A stretch of 35,000 nucleotides of DNA from Stramonita haemastoma (Eukaryota; Mollusca; Gastropoda; Neogastropoda; Muricidae), in assembly GCA_030674155.1 (NCBI GenBank), contig CM060329.1:28447338-28482337 (forward strand), read 5' to 3'. A program made the translations under genes and the position numbers. The notes beneath the pieces were generated by a model that was not told the origin of the DNA, ran no database searches, and worked only from the letters and a program-made list of their open reading frames with translations. This document shows positions 1-9,345 of this stretch, in pieces; the first letter of the stretch is position 1; each line of letters opens with the position of its first letter.

Positions 1-351
1 TAATACTACACTCATGATTCAATCCAAAGCCTCAGAAGGTGATACATCCTCTCCCCAAGTTCAGAATAACCACTGTTCTTTTTATTGCAGACACACATGC
101 ATTTTTATTCGGACACTTTCCCATCAGCCATGATTGGCACCGTAAGGAATCTCTCTGCAGGTTGTATCCAGTCAGTCTTTGGATTGCCCAGTCACCATCC
201 CCATCTCCCTATCTTATCTGGCAGTGATCATTTTTCTTGATTCATTTTGTGTTGTGTTGTGTTGAATTGTGTTGTATACCACCACTTTCAGACATGGCCA
301 GATGTTTCTCTTTGTGAAATTGTGGTGTTGTTCTCACCCTGTTGTGGGGAG
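1..351. other. No gene seen
   Basis: Mixed-composition sequence with no convincing splice-bounded frame or repeat. The short open frame from 39 shows no recognisable motif. Confidence 0.5.
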
Positions 352-508
352 AGGGAGGGGAGAGAGAGAGTGGAGAGAGAGGAGGAGATGAGAGAGAGAG
401 AGAGAGGGAGGAGAGAGAGAGAGAGGAGGAGAGGAGAGAGAGGGGAGAGAGAGAGAGGAGAGGAGAGGAGAGAGAGAGAGGAGAGAGGAGAGAGAGGAGA
501 GATGAGAG

Positions 509-539
<31 letters not shown>

Positions 540-572
540 AGAGAGAGAGAGAGAGAGGACGAGAGAGACAGA

Positions 573-621
<49 letters not shown>

Positions 622-675
622 CAGACAGCAGACAGAAGAGACAGTGAGACAGAGACAGAGACAGAGAGAGACGAG
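352..675. repeat. Compound (GA)n-(ACAG)n microsatellite
   Basis: A purine-rich GA/GAGAGG stretch passes into perfect ACAG repeats at about 571-620 and then decays. The same GA-then-ACAG order recurs at 12395-13025 and 22053-22267, and as its complement at 1266-1549. Open frames on both strands here are translated repeat and not genes. Confidence 0.95.
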
Positions 676-711
676 AACCACACACATGTGAAAAATAAAA
701 AGTAATTGTTT

Positions 712-763
712 TAATTCATTCATTCATTCATTCATTCATTCATTCATTCATTCATTCATTCAT
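712..763. repeat. (ATTC)n microsatellite
   Basis: About twelve copies of a perfect tetranucleotide, followed directly by CT repeats. ATTC arrays often form the 3' end of non-LTR retroelements, so this may be a short element tail. Confidence 0.95.
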
Positions 764-831
764 TCTCTCTCTCTTGTTTGTCAATGACATGTGCATTCCT
801 TCCTCTCGCTCTTTTCTAGTTTCTACAATCT

Positions 832-843
832 CCCCCCCCCCCC

Positions 844-938
<95 letters not shown>

Positions 939-958
939 CTCTCTCTCTCTCTCTCTCC
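832..958. repeat. Poly-C run and (CT)n microsatellite
   Basis: Fourteen consecutive C (832-845) are followed by about 110 bp of CT dinucleotides with one small interruption near 933-937. Confidence 0.95.
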
Positions 959-1265
959 CAATACACCCACAAAATAATGTAGACAACAAACGGAAAATAA
1001 TGTTTTCATCACTGGAACGCTGCCAGGTCTTATCGTGTAGGGGTTCCAAGGGAGATATATGAACATGGATGAAGGGGGAGATGGAGGAGGGGGTGGGGGG
1101 GGGAGAGAAGGGAGGACGGAGGGTAACGACAGATTTCGTGTCTTGGAACTGTTACAGGGTGAAGGAAAAGGGTGATTGGGTGTGTGGTGGCACTGTACTG
1201 CCATACACCTCTGTCTTTGACCATTCGGCAGAAACAGGAGACAGACAGATGGACTCTTTTACCCA
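959..1265. other. No gene seen
   Basis: Non-repetitive spacer with a G-rich patch at about 1065-1125. No splice-bounded frame was found on either strand. Confidence 0.5.
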
Positions 1266-1552
<287 letters not shown>

Positions 1553-1589
1553 ACTATTTTAAATATTGGTTGAACTGCTGTTGTTGGTG

Positions 1590-1742
1590 ATGCTGGGGTG
1601 TAGGGGTAGGGAGGGGGTTTCTTAGCTTTATTCCCTGATCAGGGCAAGGGCCGGATAAAAAAAAGTATGTAATGCTTACTCTGTAACTCTTGAAAAGTAA
1701 AGATTGTTCATTCATTCATTCATTCATTCATTCATTCATTCA

Positions 1743-1830
<88 letters not shown>
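1590..1830 (+). mobile_element. Possible non-LTR retroelement 3' end with ATTC tail
   Basis: A unique-looking stretch (about 1595-1707) ends in an A-rich segment and runs directly into a perfect ATTC array (about 1708-1749) and then CT repeats. A 3' untranslated end followed by a short tandem tail is typical of CR1/L2-like elements. No reverse transcriptase frame is present, so this would be a heavily 5'-truncated copy. The assignment rests on tail architecture only. Confidence 0.35.
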
Positions 1831-1831
<1 letters not shown>

Positions 1832-1943
1832 GTAGAATATCTGTACATAGAGCCTATTTCTGAAGATGAAATTACAAAACTCTTTTTAGTTAAAAAAAAA
1901 GAAGAAGAAATGTCTTCATACTTCTTTCTTTGTATGACTGTAG

Positions 1944-2115
1944 ATGGCTACCACAAGAGACAAACAAAAGCAAGGGAGACTACCTGAAGGTGCTCCGACA
2001 GAGTGACCTGACCCTGAGTCCTGCGGGTCAGAATTGAGAAGGTCACAGAATCGATGAGGACATGTATGGCTTATGGTTTCTGCATCGGCCTTTGAGAATG
2101 TCATGATGTCTGGAT
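1944..2115 (+). pseudogene. Decayed copy of the RXYLT1 terminal exon
   Basis: Translating from 1945 gives 30 codons beginning W-L-P-Q-E-T-N-K-S and ending S-D-L-T-L-S-P-A-G-Q-N. By eye 22 of 30 residues match the start of the intact RXYLT1 exon at 34047-34461. A TGA at 2035-2037 falls where the intact exon reads Asn-Thr-Glu. Similarity then continues in shifted frames through sequence equivalent to AMAYGS and EDVMTPG to about 2113. A pyrimidine-rich tract and AG at 1942-1943 sit exactly where the intact exon's acceptor lies, with one base before the Trp codon in both. A retained splice acceptor argues for a DNA-level duplication and not a retrocopy. The fragment is on the opposite strand to the intact exon. 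No later part of the exon is recognisable. It cannot encode a functional enzyme. Confidence 0.85.
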
Positions 2116-2282
2116 ATATGATACTGTTGTATCTGTTCAGCTTTAAACCAAAACAAAAAAGCTGAATCTGTTGTGGTTTGGGTTTATTTACTGTCGGCAT
2201 GTTTGTGGCCGCTGTTTGTTGCTTAACTTTTGTGAGCGGAGCGTTTTCAAGAAAATTGGCCATTGTGTTTAACAATTTTTTT

Positions 2283-2285
<3 letters not shown>

Positions 2286-2315
<30 letters not shown>

Positions 2316-2336
2316 TGTGTGTTGTTGTGTGTCTGT
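2286..2336. repeat. (GT)n microsatellite
   Basis: GT dinucleotides with a few interruptions, separating the two copies of the segment duplicated from the pseudo-exon. Confidence 0.9.
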
Positions 2337-2422
2337 CTGCATCAGCCTTTGAGAATGTCATGATGTCTGGATATGTGATACTGTTGTATCTGTTCAGCTT
2401 TAAAACAAAACCAAAAAAAGCT
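2336..2422 (+). repeat. Second copy of pseudo-exon 3' segment
   Basis: About 85 bp nearly identical to 2079-2166, including the part that aligns with RXYLT1 residues EDVM and the A-rich sequence after it. The copies are direct repeats offset by 257 bp, with the GT array between them. The duplication therefore followed insertion or decay of the pseudo-exon. Confidence 0.85.
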
Positions 2423-2584
2423 TTGTTTGCACGCGCAAACAAAGAAGCAAATTGAAATCAAAGGAACTATATGTACAGTATATAATATATATAATATTGC
2501 AAGAAGAAAAAAGGCAGAAATAATAGTAACTTCTCTGTCTGTCTGTCTGTCCTCTCTCTCTCGCTCATTTATTTTATTTATTTT

Positions 2585-2926
2585 TAGTCATTTATTTATT
2601 CTTTTATATCGAGGATAATAGAATAATCACTTTTTTTTCATCCAGTCCCTGTATGTATGCGGTTTTGTAAATCTTGTCATCTGTTCCCACCAGCACACGA
2701 TGGCCGACTCTTACGAATAGCGGAACAGGATTTAACGTTGTGCGCAAAATGTTCTGCGTGCGTTCGCACACGGGGCCTCGGTTTACAGTCTCATCCGAAA
2801 GACTTTTGGGGAAAGTGGAGTCAGCACTGATGTTAACTCCAGGGGAAAAATCCCCTCGAACGGGAATCGAACCCGGGTCGTCAAATTGCCGAGCGCAATG
2901 TTCTGATCACTAGGCTATCCCGTCTC

Positions 2927-2928
<2 letters not shown>
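2585..2928 (-). mobile_element. tRNA-derived SINE, family A, near full length
   Basis: On the minus strand the element starts at about 2928 with a tRNA-like head. It has an A-box-like TAGCCTAGTGAT (2906-2917) and a canonical B box GGTTCGATTCC (2864-2874). A conserved body follows, and the element ends in a TTTATT/AATAAA-rich tail. The same body recurs at 30921-31268, and tail fragments at 9255-9345 and 18636-18745. The family name is unknown to me; the letter is local. Confidence 0.8.
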
Positions 2929-2986
<58 letters not shown>

Positions 2987-3035
2987 GTGTGCGGCGTGCG
3001 TGCGTGCGTGCGTGCGTGCGCGCGCGCGCGCGTGC
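2929..3035. repeat. (GT)n followed by (GCGT)/(GC)n
   Basis: About 55 bp of GT repeats, a short break, then GCGT units ending in alternating GC. Alternating purine-pyrimidine tracts of this kind can adopt Z-DNA. The array abuts the head of the family A SINE. Confidence 0.95.
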
Positions 3036-4110
3036 CTGCATGCCCGCGCTTGTGGTGGTACTGGTGGAAAAGGCATTCTGGTTAAGACATGCGTTTTTGG
3101 TAGTTCAGTCATTTTTTATACTGGTTTTTTTGTTATTCTTTGAAAATTCCCCAAACATTGCCGTTTTTTTTTTAGTCGGGGAAAAAAAACCCTTTCAAAT
3201 GTATATTAAAACTGTCCCTTTCTGTTGACCTTTGCATGCATTATGTAAACCAAAGTAAACTCAAATCAATAAGACATTTTCTCCTAAGCTTTATACATCT
3301 AATATAAAAGACATTCTATCGGTTATTAAACCTAGTTACTGTAAATCTTCCAACACTGATTTTCATATCTCACATCATATCTAACAAGTTCTGTCTTTCA
3401 ATAAACCTACTCTGAATCTTCCAAGGTTACTTTTCCTTTCACATCAAATAGAAAAAAGTGTCCTGCCTTTTAGTAAACCCTGTCACTCTCAATCTTTCAT
3501 TGAAAGATTATACAGACATTAGTGATGCTAACTCTTAGCCTGAAAGGAAAATGGCATAACATGTGGTTTACTTTGGGCATGCTTCGGAATGTTTTTTTTC
3601 CGACAAGATGTGGTGTGAAGTATGTGGTTTGCTGTATGAGGTCTGATACCAAGCCTTTCAAAAACAAAATCCTACAACTTTCTGTCAGCTACTGCTGCTA
3701 ACAAGTTTTCAAAATGCATGGGCAGACATTATTACCACGTAGTTTTCTGTAATAGGCATATATGAACCAAATTATCCAAATAAATTTCATAGCGACATTT
3801 ACAGCATTTCCACATGCCCACTTTCCAATAAATATGATGATTAAGTGATTTTGCATCACTCTGCTTGGGTTAATCCATGCTTTGGGGTTACTCGATTTAC
3901 AATGGGTTAATGAGTGTATGGGTGTTCTAAAGTCATTTGAGTACTGTAGGCTATATTGTAAAGTACTTTTGTGTCTAAAGAACGGGAGTGAGGGAGACAG
4001 AACGATAGTGAGAGGAAGTACAGAGAAAATGTATACATGGCATCTCGATCTTGTTTGCATACTCCATACAGTCATTCAATGCATGGGACTCTGAACAAAG
4101 ACCTTAGCCA
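3036..4110. other. AT-rich non-coding, with degenerate ~74-bp repeats
   Basis: No convincing exon. Three diverged repeats start near 3323, 3397 and 3469, each with a TNAAACC-like start, a CTNAATCTT motif and a CATATC/CACATC segment. A perfect 19-bp palindrome (AATCTTTCA-T-TGAAAGATT) lies at 3491-3509. Confidence 0.5.
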
Positions 4111-7100
4111 AGTTTTATTTATGAACAATTTTTTTAATAATTTTCATCAACTTACGACGTTTTTTCCAATGGAATAAATCGTTTTATTCAGTTACGAGAA
4201 CAAACATTGAAAATAAACAGCATTTTCATTTTCAAATACTTTAATATATGATAGAAAAATTCAGGCAGGTTACAAACCATTCATAAAAACAGTAAACATC
4301 TAAAATACAAGATCACGGATATATAATCAAATACCAACAAAAGATTCGAACATCAGTACAGGCCCATCGATATAAAAAAATCATTCCCAACAAGCAATAC
4401 CTCAGCCAGTTATAAACTCGCACAAGTAAAATCACACTCGTGTGCGCACCAGTATGCCCACACATCCCCCCCCCCTACACACACACAGCTGGCACACACA
4501 GACAGACACAGACACAGACAGACACACGCACAACACACGCACAGACAGGAAAATATGACATGCGACGCATTTTTATGACAGACCCAACTGTAATAACATG
4601 TACAATAAGAATTTTTATTTCAATTAAAAAAAAATATTCTTATTTCATTAAGATACTCAACATTAAAAAAAAACACACATACACACACTCACGCAGCATT
4701 TTTATGATATATATCAAACTGTTATAACACGTTTCTTTTAACTAATAAAATGGAATTAATACTTTGTCCGTTTTAATACTTAAGTTTGAAATGATAAAAA
4801 GTAGCCGTTTGGAGTCATAGCAAGATGCCCTAAAGTTTTTTTTGTTCTATTTTAGCTGCGAGCCGGCTACCCAACCCAACTCCAGCTTTTTTGGCTGAAG
4901 GGGGAGGTAGGCTTTTTCCAATGCTCTGACCAGCAGTGACAATGGACTGACCAACTGACTTTTTAATTTTTACACCATCTTTTGAAATAGTTCAGACCAC
5001 ATTGTGTTCAACCAATTATGTTTTAAAACACAGGAGTGACAAAAAGCTAAACTCCAACCGTGTTATCTTTACAGCCAGAAAGTACAGACACCCCAAGTAA
5101 GTATTTTCAAAATATCAGCTTGCAAGTTGTGGAAACCTTGTATTTTTCTCATTTAAAAAAGTCAGTTGGGTAGTCAAGTGCCAGTGATGTGTGCTCACCA
5201 CCTAACCCTTTTTCAGGCACACAATTTTGTACAAGGCTGCTATGACACATGGAAAATGGAAGCATACTGGTTACAGGAAACATTTTTGTTGATCTTCTAA
5301 AGGGAACACGCTTTCCCACTCTTAAAAGTGAATAAAATGTACATGCTACTGGCAAATGGGTTTCCAGTTCATTTTTCATGGAAGTAAAATCAACTGGAAA
5401 GCAGCTTTAAATGTATATTTCAAAATAATGCACATAAAAATACTTTTGACCCTGAAGTAATAAAACAGTGGCATAGGGCAGCAAAAAAGTGAAAGATATT
5501 AACTGATGAATTCAGTCTACCAGATAATGCAAAACTAAGAATTTCACACAAAAAGCATAGTTTTAAAACATGGCTAAGCCAGACCTTCAGGTTGTTATAA
5601 GACATGATACAGGCAACATGCTACACACAACACACTATCATCTGAAGGTGAACAATATGGGCAATACTTGGAATGGCTACATGCAACTAAACCAATTACA
5701 CAATTGCCCAGATAAAGAAAAAAAGTTAAAAACCTCTAAAACAAATAATTCAAACATCAAATATAAAAAACATTACTGAAAAAATTACACATAAAAGCAC
5801 CTCGTAACTCATTCAAGAAAGAGCAATTATTTATGCTTGGAAGAAAATGAAGAGTTTTACCCGGTCACATTTAGTGTTACTATGCTTGCTGTTTTTACGG
5901 GGGGGGGGGGGGGAATGTGAAAAACAAGCTAATGGTGGAAGAGAAACCACACAACAAACTCGTGTCCCTTACAGCGGGGAACAGTTAAGTGCAATACAGG
6001 CAAATGCTTCAGGAGCAAAATCATGAAGTTGCTACAAAAACTAATAGTGTTGAGCTGTGGTTTTTGTTGCTTTTTTGGTTACTTTTTTAAACATTTCTTT
6101 TGGTTGATGGCTATGTTCCTTCCTCTTTCTTTCTTTTTTAATAATCCAAATATGGATTACATTTTAAATGATACAAACATTTGCAATAAACCAAATATAT
6201 ACTACATTTCAAACGATTAAAACTTTCCATAAGAATCAAACATATGTACTGAGTGGTTCAAACAGTTTAAATCAATCAAATGTATATTGCATTCTAAATG
6301 ATTAAAAGATTGTAAATAAATCAAGTGTATACTGCGTTCTAAAAAAGAGGATTTTTACTGATTTGTTTGCATGACATAGAGCAAAATTACATACATCATA
6401 AACCAACGCGTAACAATTTGCAATATATTCAGAGTATGGATATAAAAAGATAAATACAACCAAACAAAACAGCCAAAGAGAAAAACCATGAAATGAGAGA
6501 GACTACACAGATTACATTCAAGAATACCCCAAGTAAATATTCTGTTGTTTTACAAAAGCAGCAATGTAGCCATGCTACGTATTACATTAAAAAAAAAAAA
6601 ACGCCCCAACCCCGGTTTCTTCAAAAATTATCTAACCATCATCGACTAGTAGTTTGTAATGTTGCCATTTAGCTGCAAAGACACTAAGTCATGTTTGTTT
6701 TGGAAATATATTCTTTAATTTGATATTGTTTTGTCATATATTTTCTAAAAAACGAAAACATAGGTGCCGCTTTTTGTACTCTACATTTGTGTATAAAAAA
6801 AATTGCTGTGATTAGTATTTCGTCTAGTATTTCATCTCGTGTTGGACAATACCCACATTCTACCAGATACAATGAAAAGGAAAAGGCATCAGCAATAAAT
6901 TACGTCCCTTTGTGCTCAGTACGTCAAATTGAGTAATCAAAAAAACAAGAATGAAAAGAACCAAATTTTCATAATCAAGTTCAACAAAACTTTAGTAAAT
7001 GTTTCCATACAAAATGTCAAAAATGTGCGATGGAAAAGAAGACAACTGGAAGAGAAGTTGTTTAAATACAAGACTGTTCCACCAGCATTCCTTGTTGGAA

Positions 7101-7555
7101 TGCATCTTCTTTAGTTTAAAGCTCATAAAAATTCTGACATTCATACAGCAAAGTTTCGTACAACTGCATGTTTACAGTCTACGACCAGCCACTTAAACAA
7201 ACCTACACCTGGTCAATATTTTAGCTTCACACGCCCCCGGTTTTATGAAAGCACAATTTAGCAAAAAGGGCTGAACAAAAAGAACTGTACCACACTGTAT
7301 TATCAGTGATGCACTAGGATACATTTCACATCTGGTACACTGAAATTTTGAACTACACACATTTGAAATGAAGTGTCATACTTGCAGCAAAATACTAATG
7401 TACAGAACAGAACAGTAGAAAGGTTGGACAAATTCACAAAATCCCACTAGAAAGCATGCAACAATTAGCGATAATTGATATGAAAATTTTTAGTCGTGCC
7501 AATACAAGCAGTTTTTGTGGGACTTCCAACCCATTTTCCCCATTTCATATTAAAA
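4111..7555. other. Long AT-rich non-coding block
   Basis: No splice-bounded coding frame seen. The plus strand is A-rich, and there are several TTTATT motifs (AATAAA on the minus strand) near 4115, 4190 and 4613. If the candidate last exon at 7747-7793 is real, part of this block may be its 3' UTR. A run of 15 G lies at 5899-5913. Confidence 0.45.
6140..6350. repeat. Degenerate AT-rich tandem repeat
   Basis: Three to four diverged units share the pattern AATCAAATRTATAYTGCATTYTAAATGATT with intervening AAA-rich sequence, spaced roughly 55-65 bp. The units are too diverged for a firm copy number. Confidence 0.55.
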
Positions 7556-7561
7556 TTTATT
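7556..7561 (-). promoter_or_regulatory. Candidate poly(A) signal (AATAAA)
   Basis: This is the first AATAAA on the minus strand after the candidate stop at 7747-7749, about 186 nt downstream. The motif is common by chance in AT-rich DNA. Confidence 0.35.
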
Positions 7562-7746
7562 TTGTGTTCAGCTTTTTGTCTCCGTTTAAAAAATACACTG
7601 GGCCTATAAACTTTTCCCATTTTTAAAATTTCTTTTACAGATTTTACTGAACAAATACAAAACAAAATAAGGCTGTGATTTGATACATTTGTACTGACAA
7701 AATGGAAATCAACGACTGCTGGGAAAGATGCAGATGGAGCAGTCTA

Positions 7747-7793
7747 TCAATGGGCGGGGAGTGCTATGACCTGGGTAACGAGCATGTCCTGAG
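7747..7793 (-). CDS. Candidate last exon, C-terminus of unidentified protein
   Basis: The minus strand shows a strong 3' splice site: a CCCTAAT branch-like motif, a long T/C tract and GCTGTAG ending at 7794. The two bases CT complete a split codon. The frame then reads Q-D-M-L-V-T-Q-V-I-A-L-P-A-H and stops at TGA (7747-7749). A second frame is also open for about 27 codons, so the reading is not unique. I do not recognise the protein. Supporting signs are the quality of the acceptor and an AATAAA at 7556-7561. Upstream exons were not established. Minus-strand donor-like sites lie at about 11567, 13496 and 16191. Confidence 0.35.
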
Positions 7794-7910
7794 CTACAGC
7801 AAAGAAAAAAGGAAATTAGGGAACAGGACACATCAATAACATACCTGCAATCTTATAATCTATCAATAACATTAAAAACAAACATTTATCATACCACATT
7901 TTGTAGAATT

Positions 7911-8195
7911 AAAGGTAATGGTAAAAGTGTTTCCATAACTTATGTGGTCGAAAGGGAACGAGGTATCAGAGACCTCAGCTTCTCTAGGGGCCAGCATGTT
8001 GAGTACGGTGCCCATCTCCTCTTCCTCGCTGCTTTACCTTCTATGAGCCTAAAGAGGGCATGTACTCATTTACAGATAGGCGACTATTAAAGCCAAAATG
8101 GCAAACAGCTACTCATTTACTTGGTAAAGATGCTCAATGCTGCTTAACCTTAGCTTGGGGAAAGAGTGTTCTGATCACTGAGCTATACCATACCC
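7911..8195 (-). mobile_element. tRNA-derived SINE, family B, diverged copy
   Basis: This matches the other family B copies throughout: the GGTAAAAGTGTTTCC end, the CCTCAGCTTCTCTAGGGGCC segment, the CCTAAAGAGGGCA segment and the tRNA-like head (GAGCTATACC on the plus strand). It is the most diverged of the near-complete copies, suggesting the oldest insertion. If the last exon at 7747-7793 is real, this copy lies in the intron before it. Confidence 0.85.
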
Positions 8196-9065
8196 TAGAA
8201 ACAAAAAGGAAAGCAATAGCTCAAGGATTAAAATATATGCCGAACTTTTTCACAAATCAAAATACCGTAACTTCTTTCTTAATTTTACATTTCAATACTT
8301 CTTACACCTTGAGCCTTTAAAAAAGCAATGGCGAGTTTTTAAAGTCAGTGTTGGTTACAGAAGCAAAGCCAGCTGTTGCTTTTTTTTAAAACTACAGACA
8401 TACAGAATTTTAACTTCATGTTTGGCTAACTGCTTTTCTCCACTTCCACCCCCCAAAATATAAAACTACACACACAAGGGTGTGCAACGTTTGAGTAAGC
8501 TACACGATGTAGCATACACTGGTGATGATAAATACATGAGGTAGACCATTCCGTAGGTAACCTGTCACACATATCCTATGAAACATGCACCAACACAACA
8601 CACAAACACAAACACACACACACACACACACACACAACAGACACCATCTGCTTTTTCTTCTTCTTTTTTTATAACATCCCATTCCTGTAATACATTATCA
8701 GATTCCCAGCACCTTCCCCCAATGATTCTTCAGTGTATTCTAAAACTAGTGCCTCCTATTTTTCTTTTTAGATAAATTCTAAAATGCATAACCTTCAATT
8801 TATTCCATCATGCATTCTAAACCCCAAACCCTCCTACTTCTGTTTTTAGATACACTTTCTAAAAGGCTCCCCACCTCCACCCACCCCTGAAGCTAATCAC
8901 AAGTTTGCCTGTCCCCTATACCCATCCTCAGTCTTTACACCTCTTTCCCCATCACTATATACCAGAACATTATAACACCCCTCCCCCTTCCTAGCATGCT
9001 TTTTCGAAAAATGTCGTGCCCCTCCCTCCTCGTACCAGTCCGGAAGAAAAAATGTTTAGCCACTG
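8196..9065. other. Non-coding; short (CA)n at 8600-8638
   Basis: AT-rich sequence with a CA microsatellite and a C-rich stretch (about 8870-9030). No supported exon. Confidence 0.5.
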
Positions 9066-9067
9066 TC

Positions 9068-9244
9068 AGCATATACCGTTATCCACCTGCCTTTTGTGTC
9101 CACATGTGGGGCCAGGGTTAGTGTTGAGGTTATTGTTAGAGTTAGTGTTAAAAGTTAATAGAGGGCAAGGGTTGTTTGTCGGATGGTCTGTCTGAATGCT
9201 AAAATTCATGTGGACACAACAGCACGTGGACAACTGGTATGTAG
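9068..9244. mobile_element. Foldback/MITE-like element with ~37-bp inverted ends
   Basis: The left arm (about 9070-9106) reads CATACC-like, GTTATCCACCTGCC, then TTTTGTGTCCACATG. The right arm (about 9207-9243) is its imperfect reverse complement: CATGTGGACACAAC, AGCACGTGGACAAC, then TGGTATG. About 100 bp of internal GTTAG/GTTATTG-rich sequence lies between. There is no coding capacity. A short non-autonomous DNA transposon or a foldback repeat would both fit. I could not define target-site duplications. Confidence 0.6.
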
Positions 9245-9254
9245 CTAAAGACAC

Positions 9255-9345
9255 AACGCTACGCACATAAAACCCGAACCCCGTTTCAGATGAGTAGGCC
9301 ATTGTGTGCCGGTTAGAACCGATAACCGCATGCGCACAGGGACTG
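9255..9345 (+). mobile_element. Family A SINE fragment (3' body)
   Basis: This matches the 3' body of the family A element (AACCCGTTTC-like, GAGTAGGCCATTGTG, GAACCGATAACCGCAT, CAGGGACTGGATGG), in the orientation opposite to the copy at 2585-2928. The tRNA-like head is missing, as expected for a 5'-truncated insertion. Confidence 0.7.

Noticed and set aside
242..723. Long open frames on both strands rich in Ser-Leu or Arg-Glu
   Set aside because: They are translations of the GA/ACAG microsatellite in several frames, with no unique sequence.
2860..2928. Possible tRNA gene on the minus strand
   Set aside because: The same head and body recur at 30921-31268, so it is a SINE head and not a tRNA gene.
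3243..3575. Possible inverted pair CCAAAGTAAAC / GTTTACTTTGG as a transposon's ends
   Set aside because: Only about 11 bp match and the arrangement of flanking motifs differs between the two sides.
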